A stretch of DNA of 64,000 nucleotides from Phoenicibacter sp963592435 (GTDB lineage: Bacteria > Actinomycetota > Coriobacteriia > Coriobacteriales > Eggerthellaceae): contig CAVAWT010000002.1 in NCBI GenBank assembly GCA_963592435.1, positions 1 through 64,000 of the forward strand, given 5' to 3'. Shown one piece after another: positions 14,703 to 22,341 of this stretch (position 1 is its first letter; every line of letters starts with the position of its first letter). Position numbers and translations under genes: made by a program. A model generated the notes under the pieces. It had not been told where the DNA came from. It did not search any database and was given only the letters and a program-made list of their open reading frames with translations.

Positions 14703-15254
14703 ATGACTGAAGTTTGGACAAAGCAACACAAAAACGTTCTTGAACAACTTGAACGCGATGGTGAGTTCTTCGCAAAGCGTAAGTTCGTTCAGAATGATTT
14801 AGGTGACGATGCGGAAATGATGGCAGTAGTCTATGACGAGCTTGTCAAAAATCACCCTCTACTTGACAAAAAACCTAAAAAAGCAGAAGTTCCAGTTTGG
14901 GTCTCGTTTTCATATGAGGCAACAATGCAAGCATCTCCCAACTTCGTCATTCTCCACCTTGAGATTCCTGATTCAGAAATAACAAAAGTCAACATCGCAA
15001 AATGGGGACAGATGCTAAATTATGGATTCATCCCACGCGATGTTGAAGATGAAAAACGCCATCGCGACTTAATGAAGACTTATGGCATTGATGACGCAAA
15101 AGCCGTGATGACTCAGTTCTACCCTGAACTCAAACGCGAGATTATTAAGAGTTGGAAACGCCTTTTTGACGACTCAGTCAAACTTGGAAGTGACGCGTCA
15201 TATGGCTTGGTGTGGCAGCTGAAAAAAGAGTGGCTAAAAGGTGTTAAGGATTAA
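14703..15254 (+). CDS. DUF3841 family protein
   Basis: This is a 183-residue soluble protein. The start TEVWTKQHKNVLEQLERDG and the segment VPVWVSFSYEATMQASPNFV fit DUF3841, a family of unknown function. There is no signal peptide or membrane segment, and the binding site is weak. I chose ATG 14703 because the longer open frame to 14631 runs into probable promoter sequence. Its TAA stop lies inside the first of two operator-like palindromes that control the next gene, ogt. Confidence 0.6.
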   Translation: MTEVWTKQHKNVLEQLERDGEFFAKRKFVQNDLGDDAEMMAVVYDELVKNHPLLDKKPKKAEVPVWVSFSYEATMQASPNFVILHLEIPDSEITKVNIAKWGQMLNYGFIPRDVEDEKRHRDLMKTYGIDDAKAVMTQFYPELKREIIKSWKRLFDDSVKLGSDASYGLVWQLKKEWLKGVKD

Positions 15255-15304
15255 TATATTAATCAAATTTGATGATTTTGTTCAAATTAGTCAATATATT
15301 AACC
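15250..15304 (+). promoter_or_regulatory. Paired operators upstream of ogt
   Basis: ATTAATATATTAAT (15250-15263) and the near-palindrome GTCAATATATTAACC (15290-15304) have centres exactly 40 bp apart. The segment from TTGATG at 15269 through AACCAT matches the hipB promoter at 32 of 38 positions. The right operator would cover the -10 region of ogt. By similarity to the pair at 15872-15926, HipB or the HipBA complex should bind here (inference). Confidence 0.6.
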
Positions 15305-15340
15305 ATATTTTTTTAGGAAGTGTTAGAGCATTTTTATAAC

Positions 15341-15847
15341 ATGAACTTCGTCATCCACCACAACTCCCCTCTTGGAAAAATAACTCTTGCAAGTGACGGT
15401 GTGTCGTTAAATGGATTGTGGTTTGAAGGGCAAGCGTATTTGGGAAGCACTTTGACTGGCGATGAAAAAGAAAAGGATTTACCAATTTTTGAGGACACAC
15501 GAGCGTGGTTAGATGTTTACTTTGCTGGTAAAGAGCCTGAATTTACACCTCAATTGTCTTTGCTTGGAACGCCTTTTAGGAAATCAATTTGGGAGATTCT
15601 GCTAACAATCCCTTACGGACAAACTGTAACTTATGGCGAAATTGCCAAAGTGTATGCCATGCAAAAGGGGCTTAACAAAATGTCAGCGCAAGCAGTCGGA
15701 GGAGCTGTCGCTCACAACCCAATCTCACTCATCGTCCCCTGCCACAGAGTTATAGGCTCAGACGGAAGTTTAACAGGCTATGCTGGTGGAATAGAAAGGA
15801 AGCGAAGATTGCAGGAGTTAGAAAGGAATTATAAACTCCTCGGTTGA
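15341..15847 (+). CDS. ogt: Methylated-DNA--protein-cysteine methyltransferase
   Basis: This 168-residue suicide enzyme repairs O6-alkylguanine by moving the alkyl group to its own cysteine. The active site is IVPCHRVIG with Cys134. The helix-turn-helix part is TPFRKSIWEILLTIPYGQTV, followed by YGEIAK. I start it at ATG 15341, because a GTG at 15320 overlaps the only purine-rich upstream motif. Neither start has an ideal binding site. It lies between two sets of HipB-like operators and may belong to the HipB regulon. Confidence 0.92.
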   Translation: MNFVIHHNSPLGKITLASDGVSLNGLWFEGQAYLGSTLTGDEKEKDLPIFEDTRAWLDVYFAGKEPEFTPQLSLLGTPFRKSIWEILLTIPYGQTVTYGEIAKVYAMQKGLNKMSAQAVGGAVAHNPISLIVPCHRVIGSDGSLTGYAGGIERKRRLQELERNYKLLG

Positions 15848-15871
15848 CATTCCTGCAACGATGGTTAGCAT

Positions 15872-15926
15872 GGTTAATATATTGACCAATCTTGACAATT
15901 TTAAGCAAATTAGTTAATATATTAAC
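15872..15926 (+). promoter_or_regulatory. hipBA promoter with two operators
   Basis: GGTTAATATATTGACC (15872-15887) and the perfect palindrome GTTAATATATTAAC (15913-15926) have centres exactly 40 bp apart, the same spacing as upstream of ogt. A -35 box TTGACA (15892-15897), a 17-bp spacer and a -10 box TAATAT (15915-15920) lie between and within them. The downstream operator covers the -10 box and ends one base before the hipB ATG at 15928. Transcription would start at about that ATG, giving a leaderless mRNA. HipB autorepression is inferred. Confidence 0.7.
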
Positions 15927-15927
15927 C

Positions 15928-16206
15928 ATGATTAGCCTAGATGTTACAACTGCTGAAGATGTCTGCGAACACATCTCTACCAAGTTAAAGCTTTTGAGGA
16001 CAGCGAAAGGTTTAACGCAGGCGGAGCTTGCCGAGAAGTCTGGTGTTAGTTTAGGTTCAATTAAAAGGTTCGAGCGCACGGGACAAATTTCGCTATTCTC
16101 ACTTTCAAAAATTGCAATTGCATTGAAAGTTGAATATGAGATGATGGAACTTTTCAACACCAAACATTATTCATCAATAGAAGAAGTGATTGCAGAAAAT
16201 GCGTAA
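15928..16206 (+). CDS. hipB: HipB-type antitoxin and repressor (HTH-XRE)
   Basis: This 92-residue protein has an XRE helix-turn-helix (about residues 20-75): KLKLLRTAKGLTQAELAEKS, then GVSLGSIKRFERTG. It is the DNA-binding antitoxin that holds the HipA kinase inactive and represses the operon. ATG 15928 is used: it is the only in-frame ATG before the domain, although it has no Shine-Dalgarno sequence, which fits a leaderless transcript. The operon's operators are duplicated ahead of ogt. It overlaps hipA by eight bases. Confidence 0.85.
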   Translation: MISLDVTTAEDVCEHISTKLKLLRTAKGLTQAELAEKSGVSLGSIKRFERTGQISLFSLSKIAIALKVEYEMMELFNTKHYSSIEEVIAENA

Positions 16207-17335
16207 GCTTGAAGAAATCCTTGACATTAAGAAACTGGACGTTTTCTTTAGAGAGGAAAAGGTTGGAACGCTTGCTCTTGGTCAAAACCACACTGTTGCA
16301 TTTCAATATGGCGATGACTGGGTTAACAACAGCTTTTCAATTTCACCTTTGAGCCTTCCGTTATCATATAAGGTTTTTGTTCCAAAACTTCATCCTTTCG
16401 ACGGGATTTTTGGCGTGTTTGATGACTGTTTACCAGACGGCTGGGGTCGCTTATTAACTGACAGGATGCTCAAATCTAAAGGAATAGAACCTTTAAATTT
16501 ATCCAGCTTAGGCAGACTTGCACTTTCACGAAAAAATGCTGTAGGGGCACTCAACTTTAAGCCTTGTTTTGAAAATGACAAAGAGTTGAATACTTCTAAT
16601 TTTGATTCGCTCGCTAAAGAATGCGACAAGATTTTTAAAGATGTTGAAATCGACGATTACGACGTAGTTTTTCAAGCAGGTGGCTCCAGTGGTGGAGCTA
16701 GGCCAAAAGTGCATGCGTTGATAGACGGCTTCCCTTGGATTGTAAAATTTGGTTGTTCCTATGACAAACCCAACATTGGTGAAATTGAGTTTAGGTGCAA
16801 CAAAATGGCTCAAGAATGTGGGCTTGATGTTCCAGATTTCATGTTAATTCCTTCAAAGAAAACTTCAGGCTATTTTGCAAGCAAAAGGTTCGATTGCGTC
16901 AAAAATAAAGCAAGTAGCATTGAAAAGTTCCACGTTGTCTCGGCTGGAGGGCTTCTGGAAGCTTCACACAGAGTCCCTGCTTTGGACTACGAGCATCTTC
17001 TCAAATTGACGCTAAAGTTAACCGACAGCATGGCAGAAGTTGAAAAAATGTTTCGCCTTATGGTATTCAACGTTAAAATTGGCAATAAAGATGACCATGC
17101 TAAAAACTTTTCGTTCATCTATAACGATGTTGCTTCTGAATGGAAACTTTCCCCTGCATATGACCTCACTCCAAATGAAGGAATTGCAGGAGAACACACA
17201 ACAACAGTTAACGGTAAGGGCAAAGGCATCACCAACAATGACATCCTTGAAGTTGCCAAGCGAATTGGAATTTCATCTCGCAAGGCAAAGGGAATTGTTG
17301 AAGAAGTTGACTCAAACATAACCTCACTTGCATAA
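16199..17335 (+). CDS. hipA: HipA-type serine/threonine kinase toxin
   Basis: This is a 378-residue HipA-family kinase; characterised members phosphorylate aminoacyl-tRNA synthetases and cause dormancy. The N-terminal region (about 10-110) carries FDGIFGVFDDCLPDGWGRLL. The kinase core has the glycine-rich loop GGSSGGARPKVHAL, the catalytic loop GNKDDHAKNFSF and the metal-binding LSPAYDL. All key residues appear intact. ATG 16199 overlaps the hipB stop, so the two are translationally coupled. The substrate is unknown. Confidence 0.92.
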   Translation: MRKLEEILDIKKLDVFFREEKVGTLALGQNHTVAFQYGDDWVNNSFSISPLSLPLSYKVFVPKLHPFDGIFGVFDDCLPDGWGRLLTDRMLKSKGIEPLNLSSLGRLALSRKNAVGALNFKPCFENDKELNTSNFDSLAKECDKIFKDVEIDDYDVVFQAGGSSGGARPKVHALIDGFPWIVKFGCSYDKPNIGEIEFRCNKMAQECGLDVPDFMLIPSKKTSGYFASKRFDCVKNKASSIEKFHVVSAGGLLEASHRVPALDYEHLLKLTLKLTDSMAEVEKMFRLMVFNVKIGNKDDHAKNFSFIYNDVASEWKLSPAYDLTPNEGIAGEHTTTVNGKGKGITNNDILEVAKRIGISSRKAKGIVEEVDSNITSLA

Positions 17336-17358
17336 ACGTTTTTGTTGCGTGCTATAAT
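17328..17358 (+). promoter_or_regulatory. Promoter of the cysteine hydrolase gene, near-leaderless
   Basis: TTGCAT (17328-17333), a 19-bp spacer and a perfect TATAAT (17353-17358) lie just before the ATG at 17367. Transcription would start within one or two bases of the start codon, and no Shine-Dalgarno sequence is present. The -35 box overlaps the hipA stop codon. Confidence 0.45.
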
Positions 17359-17366
17359 TTTCAATC

Positions 17367-17900
17367 ATGAAAGCACTGATTGTTGTAGATATGCAAATTG
17401 ACTTCGTAACTGGTTCACTTGGCAGTGATCAAGCTAAGTCGATTGTTGCGAACGTTAAACAGAAGGTTGAAGAGTTCCAAGAACGCAGTGACGTTGTTGT
17501 TTTCACGCGAGACACTCACGATAAAAACTACCTTGACACGTTTGAAGGAAAACACCTGCCTGTTGAACATTGTATAAAAGACACGTCTGGATGGCAGATT
17601 GTTGATGAGCTTACCGACTTGGCTGAAAAGGCTAGCGCAATTATCGACAAGCCCACCTTCGGATCTTTTGAATTGTTAGACTTCCTCGCACCATACGTTA
17701 ATAATAACGAGGTGTCAGAGATTGAACTTTGTGGTCTTTGCACAGACATCTGTGTTGTTTCAAACGCGCTTCTTCTGAGAGCAAGATTTTATGAGGCGCC
17801 AATCGTAGTCAATGCCTCGTGCTGCGCAGGTGTTACGCCTGAATCTCATGCATGTGCGCTTCAAACAATGAAGTCGTGCCAGATTCAAGTTGTTGATTAA
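17367..17900 (+). CDS. Isochorismatase-family cysteine hydrolase (nicotinamidase-like)
   Basis: This is a 177-residue hydrolase with the family triad Asp9 (VDMQIDFV), Lys95 (DKPTFGSF) and Cys129 (CGLCTDICVVS). A possible metal site includes DTHDKNY (Asp49, His51). The fold and motif spacing are closest to nicotinamidases, which convert nicotinamide to nicotinate in NAD salvage. The substrate cannot be fixed from sequence alone. It is separated from hipA by only 31 bp but has its own promoter. Confidence 0.82.
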   Translation: MKALIVVDMQIDFVTGSLGSDQAKSIVANVKQKVEEFQERSDVVVFTRDTHDKNYLDTFEGKHLPVEHCIKDTSGWQIVDELTDLAEKASAIIDKPTFGSFELLDFLAPYVNNNEVSEIELCGLCTDICVVSNALLLRARFYEAPIVVNASCCAGVTPESHACALQTMKSCQIQVVD

Positions 17901-18022
17901 AGCATTTTGACTTAACATTTACTGATTTTTCTTCCAAATCAAATCTTAGATTACCAATTCAATTTACAAACTGTAACTTATTTTGTAGACTGAGCACTCC
18001 CGCAAAACGACTCTTGAGAGGT

Positions 18023-18068
18023 TATAATAACAATACACACAAACCCCTGTGCGCTCAGCACATTTTTT
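18023..18068 (+). promoter_or_regulatory. Promoter -10 box and small hairpin ahead of the phosphatase gene
   Basis: TATAAT (18023-18028) is followed by a short hairpin, TGTGC-GCTCA-GCACA (18048-18062), and six T residues. This looks like a minimal terminator inside the leader of the downstream gene. A regulatory role is possible, but the stem is only five base pairs and no alternative structure is evident. No clear -35 box is present. Confidence 0.3.
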
Positions 18069-18086
18069 AAACAAATTGGAGAAAAT

Positions 18087-18515
18087 ATGATTAAAATTCT
18101 GTTTTTATGTCACGGTAACATTTGTCGCTCACCTATGGCAGAGTTTATTATGAAAGACTTGGTCAGACAAGCTGGAAGGCAAGATGAATTTAAAATTGAA
18201 TCAAAAGCCTTGACGACTGAAGAAATTGGAAATGATACATATCCTCCAGCAAAGAACTGCCTTGACGCACACAACATCCCACATTCCCCGAGAGCTGCAT
18301 CCTTGTTTACAAAATCAGATTATGACAAATTTGATCACATTTACATTATGAATGAAGAAAACAAGCATTTGATTGACAGAATTGCCAAGGGCGACAAGAT
18401 TGAGTTCCTAAACGGGGAAATTGCTGACCCATGGTACACACGCGACTTTGAAACGACATATTATCAAATCAAAGAAGGCTGCGAAAGGGTGCTCGAAAAC
18501 CTTTCAACAATTTAA
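18087..18515 (+). CDS. Low-molecular-weight protein tyrosine phosphatase
   Basis: This 142-residue cytoplasmic phosphatase has the P-loop CHGNICRS at the N-terminus (nucleophile Cys8, Arg14) and the general acid in ADPWYTRDFE near residue 114. The family removes phosphate from tyrosine residues or, in related enzymes, from arginine. TTGGAG lies before ATG 18087. No tyrosine kinase gene is adjacent, so the target is unknown. Confidence 0.9.
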   Translation: MIKILFLCHGNICRSPMAEFIMKDLVRQAGRQDEFKIESKALTTEEIGNDTYPPAKNCLDAHNIPHSPRAASLFTKSDYDKFDHIYIMNEENKHLIDRIAKGDKIEFLNGEIADPWYTRDFETTYYQIKEGCERVLENLSTI

Positions 18516-18610
18516 AATGAACTAAAGCTTTTAAAACTTTGAAACTTTGATAATATAGATGTTAAAAACTGCAAAATTTATATTACAACTTCTGCTCAAA
18601 TTAGTTTTGT

Positions 18611-18637
18611 TTGACATTTCATGCAATAATATATAAG
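18611..18637 (+). promoter_or_regulatory. Possible promoter of selAB
   Basis: TTGACA (18611-18616) and TATAAG (18632-18637) are separated by 15 bases, shorter than ideal. They lie 42 bases before the selA start. The same TTTGACAT string recurs just upstream of tRNA-Sec. Confidence 0.35.
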
Positions 18638-18678
18638 AATCTTTTTTTAAGAATTGATCAGATTGATAGGGAAAATTT

Positions 18679-20181
18679 ATGGCGACAAGGACAGAGGCTG
18701 AGAGTTTAGACAATAAATCACAGGGAGACCAATCTTGGAAGGCTTTGCTTCGGCAACTCCCTCAAGTTGACGAAATCATGAACGAAAGTGGAGTCACCAC
18801 TTTAAAACATGCGCTTGCTCATGATTTTTTAAAAACCGCTGTTCGAGAAGTTTTGGATGAGTTGAGAGAGGAAATCAAGTCTGGAGTGGGTAAAGACTAT
18901 GTTATCCCAAGCCCTGAAGAGATTTCCCACAGAAGCGCAGTTCGCGCTTTGCAATTGATAAAACCATCGCTTCGCCACGTCGTCAACGCGAGTGGTGTCA
19001 TAATCCACACAAACCTTGGTCGCTCCACCCTTTGTGAAGACGCAATAAACGCCGTAAACGACGTTGTCAAAGGTTATTCGACGCTTGAATATTCAACTAA
19101 AACAATGGCAAGAGGATCGCGCCACGACCACATTGAGCAATTGATTTGCACATTGACAGGAGCAGAGGGTGCAATCGCTGTCAACAACAATGCGGCCGCC
19201 GTCATGATGGTTCTAAATGAATTTGCGAAAGGGCACGAGGCAATCGTGTCACGCGGTGAGCTTGTTGAAATTGGAGGATCGTTTCGTGTTCCTGACATAA
19301 TGGCTATGTCAAATGCAAAAATGGTTGAAGTTGGGACAACAAACAAGACGCATCCAGAAGATTATGAAAGAGAAATCAACGAAAACACTGCAATGCTTTT
19401 GAAAGTTCATCCTTCAAATTATCGCATGGAAGGTTTTGTTGAGGATGTTTCGATAAAAGACTTGCAAAAAATTGCAACAGCAGAAAACAAACGAAGAAAA
19501 GGGGCAGGGGCACAAAACGACAAAGTCATCGTTTACGAGGACCAAGGCTCAGGTGTTTTGCTTGAAGACAAATTTTTCAAAGAAAATGGTGAGCACACAA
19601 TAACAGAAGCGTTGAAGCTCGGAGTCGACATCGTCAGCTTTTCTGGAGACAAGCTTCTCGGTGGCCCGCAGGCTGGCATCATCGTCGGAAGAAAGTCCCT
19701 TATTGATCGCCTGAAGAAAAACCCTCTTGCTCGCGCTCTTCGTCTTGACAAAATGACACTTGCTGCAATGGAGGCCACTCTTCGCACCTACCTAAACGAA
19801 GAAGAAGCTCGCAAAAAAATTCCAACTCTTCGTATGTTGACAGAAAGCGCTGATGATGTTAAGAAACGAGCGAAGAAATTAAAAACCACTCTTGAAAAAA
19901 AGGCAGATTCAAAGAAAGTTACATTCGAAATTGTCGACGAAATTTCACGCGCTGGCGGAGGAAGTCTTCCAATGTGTGACATTGCAACACATTGTGTGTG
20001 CGCAACTTTCAAAAAAGGAACAGCAGAAGATGCTGACAAGTTTTTGATCCAAAAAAGTGAGCCACCAATCATCGCACGTCTCACACGAGAAAAGCTTTAT
20101 TTCGATGCAAGAACACTCGAAGAGGGTGACTTTGCTCACATAGCAGAAAGCCTTCAGACCTACATTGAGCAGGTGAAATAA
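18679..20181 (+). CDS. selA: L-seryl-tRNA(Sec) selenium transferase
   Basis: SelA converts Ser-tRNA(Sec) to Sec-tRNA(Sec) using selenophosphate from SelD and pyridoxal phosphate. The 500-residue protein begins with an N-terminal tRNA-binding segment (about 20-90). The PLP-enzyme core follows, with the cofactor lysine in SFSGDKLLGGPQAG (Lys near residue 322). NASGVIIHTNLGRSTL and NNNAAAVMMVLNEFAKG are family signatures. It is slightly longer than the usual 460-470 residues, mostly from the charged insert around KRRKGAGAQND. It is followed by selB after a 2-bp gap. Confidence 0.95.
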   Translation: MATRTEAESLDNKSQGDQSWKALLRQLPQVDEIMNESGVTTLKHALAHDFLKTAVREVLDELREEIKSGVGKDYVIPSPEEISHRSAVRALQLIKPSLRHVVNASGVIIHTNLGRSTLCEDAINAVNDVVKGYSTLEYSTKTMARGSRHDHIEQLICTLTGAEGAIAVNNNAAAVMMVLNEFAKGHEAIVSRGELVEIGGSFRVPDIMAMSNAKMVEVGTTNKTHPEDYEREINENTAMLLKVHPSNYRMEGFVEDVSIKDLQKIATAENKRRKGAGAQNDKVIVYEDQGSGVLLEDKFFKENGEHTITEALKLGVDIVSFSGDKLLGGPQAGIIVGRKSLIDRLKKNPLARALRLDKMTLAAMEATLRTYLNEEEARKKIPTLRMLTESADDVKKRAKKLKTTLEKKADSKKVTFEIVDEISRAGGGSLPMCDIATHCVCATFKKGTAEDADKFLIQKSEPPIIARLTREKLYFDARTLEEGDFAHIAESLQTYIEQVK

Positions 20182-20183
20182 AA

Positions 20184-22106
20184 ATGCCTGAAGCAACAAA
20201 AACAAACGTCGTCATTGGAACTGCTGGTCACATTGACCACGGAAAATCAAGTTTAGTCCTCGCACTTTCTGGAAAAGATCCTGACAGGCTCGCAGAAGAA
20301 AAAGAAAGAGGAATAACAATAACTCTCGGGTTTGCTGAATTGAAGTTGCCAGGAGACATTCACGCTGGTGTTGTTGATGTGCCTGGGCATGAAAGGTTCG
20401 TGCGCGAGATGATTGCAGGAGCAACAGGCATTGATGTTGCACTTCTCTGCATTGCTGCAGATGACGGAATCATGCCCCAAACTCGCGAACACTTAAGCGT
20501 TTTGCAGCTTTTGGGTGTTCCAACTTGCGTTGTTGCTCTGACAAAATGTGACACAGTCGATGACGACTGGGCAGACGTTGTCAAAACGGACGTCGAAAAA
20601 CACCTCGTCGGCACTCCTTATGAAGGTAGCGACATCATCAAAGTCTCAAGCAAAACTGGAAGTGGACTTGAAGAGTTAAAAGAATCATTAGCAAATGCAT
20701 GCAAAAACACTCAAAGACACATAACTGGAAACACAGTGCGACAACCAATTGATCGCGCTTTCACAATCAAAGGCGCTGGTACTGTCATAACTGGAACCCT
20801 TTGGAGTGGAAGTGTCAACATTGATGACACGCTTGAAATCCTCCCAACTCGTAAAAAAACACGCGTGCGCTCAATTCAAATTCACGATGTCGCGCAAAAA
20901 ACTGCTGAGGCAGGAAACAGAGTTGCGCTAAATTTGGTCGGCATATCAACCGAGGATGTGAGGCCCGGTTTCATGCTTGCAACTCCAAACACAATCAAGC
21001 CAAGCGACTCATTTGATGTTGAGTTCACCTACGTCGCAAGCGCAGATGACTCAAAACCTCTAAAAAGTGGCTCAAATGTTCATGTCGCGCATGGAACAAA
21101 AGAAACTGTTGGACGTTTGCTTTTGTTTAACGGACAAAAGGAAGTTTTACCAGGAGAAAAAGTCTTTGCACAAATTAGAACAAATGAGAAGTTGCCTGTT
21201 AGCTACCTTGATCGTTTTGTCGTTAGGTCCTACTCCCCTGTTGAGGTCATCGGTGGAGGGACGATTTTGCGTGCTCATCCAAGACGCAAAACCAACATAA
21301 AAGAAAATGAAATGAGGCTCATTGAAGCGCTTTCAAAAAGAGAACAAGACGAGATTGTTGAAGCCGCCTTTTCAATGCAAAACCAACCCATAACTCCAAA
21401 AAGTCTTTCAGCCTTTTGTGGATTGCCTGAAGACGACTGCAAAGTGTCTCTCATCAAATTGAAGGCTGTCGACAAATCTGTGTGCGTTGATCAAAAATGT
21501 TGCATCTTCGCAACGAAAGAAATTTTCAACAATTGCTTAAACACAATTGAGTCAGCATTAAAGCGTTTCCATGCAAAAGAGCCGAACGCAACAGGAATTT
21601 CTAAAGAACACTTAAAGGAGCTTTCATTTAATCACATTGACTCTGCTGTTTTTGACGCCCTTTTGGGTCGACTGAAAGAACGAGGGTCTGTCTTTATTGA
21701 TGGAGGTGAGATTTCGCATTCTTCCGCTGGTGCTGGCGCAAAGGCAATCAATGATGATGCTGAGAACAAAATTTTAAAGCTTCTGAAAGATGCTGACCAA
21801 AATCCGCCTTTTATTAAAGACATTTCTGGTCTCATTAAACTAGACACAAAAGTGACATCGAAGGCACTCACTTCTCTTGAAGCAAAAGAGAAAATTGTCA
21901 GAATCGGCAAGGATTTCTATTTTGAAAAAGATGTCGTCGATCGTTTAAAGAAAAAAGTCGCAGAAACATTAAACAAACAAGACGGAACAGTCGCAAATTT
22001 AAAGGAAGCTATGAACACGTCACGCAAATTTGCTGTTCCAATTCTTGAGCATTTTGACAACATTGGATTGACAAAAAGAGAAGGAGACGTTAGGGTTCTT
22101 AAATGA
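20184..22106 (+). CDS. selB: Selenocysteine-specific elongation factor
   Basis: SelB brings Sec-tRNA(Sec) to the ribosome at UGA codons marked by a SECIS hairpin. The 640-residue protein has a GTPase domain with GTAGHIDHGKSSL (G1), DVPGHERFVREM (G3) and TKCD (G4). Beta-barrel domains follow, then C-terminal winged helices (about 370-640) that bind the SECIS RNA. It is cotranscribed with selA. The tRNA-Sec and selD genes follow directly, giving the complete bacterial selenocysteine set. Confidence 0.96.
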   Translation: MPEATKTNVVIGTAGHIDHGKSSLVLALSGKDPDRLAEEKERGITITLGFAELKLPGDIHAGVVDVPGHERFVREMIAGATGIDVALLCIAADDGIMPQTREHLSVLQLLGVPTCVVALTKCDTVDDDWADVVKTDVEKHLVGTPYEGSDIIKVSSKTGSGLEELKESLANACKNTQRHITGNTVRQPIDRAFTIKGAGTVITGTLWSGSVNIDDTLEILPTRKKTRVRSIQIHDVAQKTAEAGNRVALNLVGISTEDVRPGFMLATPNTIKPSDSFDVEFTYVASADDSKPLKSGSNVHVAHGTKETVGRLLLFNGQKEVLPGEKVFAQIRTNEKLPVSYLDRFVVRSYSPVEVIGGGTILRAHPRRKTNIKENEMRLIEALSKREQDEIVEAAFSMQNQPITPKSLSAFCGLPEDDCKVSLIKLKAVDKSVCVDQKCCIFATKEIFNNCLNTIESALKRFHAKEPNATGISKEHLKELSFNHIDSAVFDALLGRLKERGSVFIDGGEISHSSAGAGAKAINDDAENKILKLLKDADQNPPFIKDISGLIKLDTKVTSKALTSLEAKEKIVRIGKDFYFEKDVVDRLKKKVAETLNKQDGTVANLKEAMNTSRKFAVPILEHFDNIGLTKREGDVRVLK

Positions 22107-22205
22107 CAAAATGAGGGTTTATAAGCCAGATTTATCGTTGTAAAACTTTAAAAACTTCGCTCAATAACCCTAAAAGTCATATATAATTAGTTTCGTTTGA
22201 CATAT

Positions 22206-22303
22206 GGGAGTGGATGGGGCCTGGTGGCTCCCGCGGCCTTCAAAGCCGTTGTGGGACGATGCAGAACGTCCCGGGTGTGTTCGATTCGCATGCATTCCCG
22301 CCA
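22206..22303 (+). tRNA. selC: tRNA-Sec (anticodon UCA)
   Basis: This 98-nt gene ends in an encoded CCA. The anticodon stem GCGGC/GCCGT encloses the loop CTTCAAA with anticodon TCA. The D stem is six base pairs (GGGGCC/GGCTCC) with a TGGT loop, as in bacterial tRNA-Sec. The long variable arm has a GGGACG/CGTCCC stem. The T loop is TTCGATT. The acceptor stem pairs GGGAGTG with CATTCCC (one G-U) and its eighth position is G-G instead of paired. A TATAAT box lies at 22182-22187. Confidence 0.95.
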
Positions 22304-22341
22304 ATTTATTTCTAAAACAAACGACAAAGAGGGTGCCTTTT

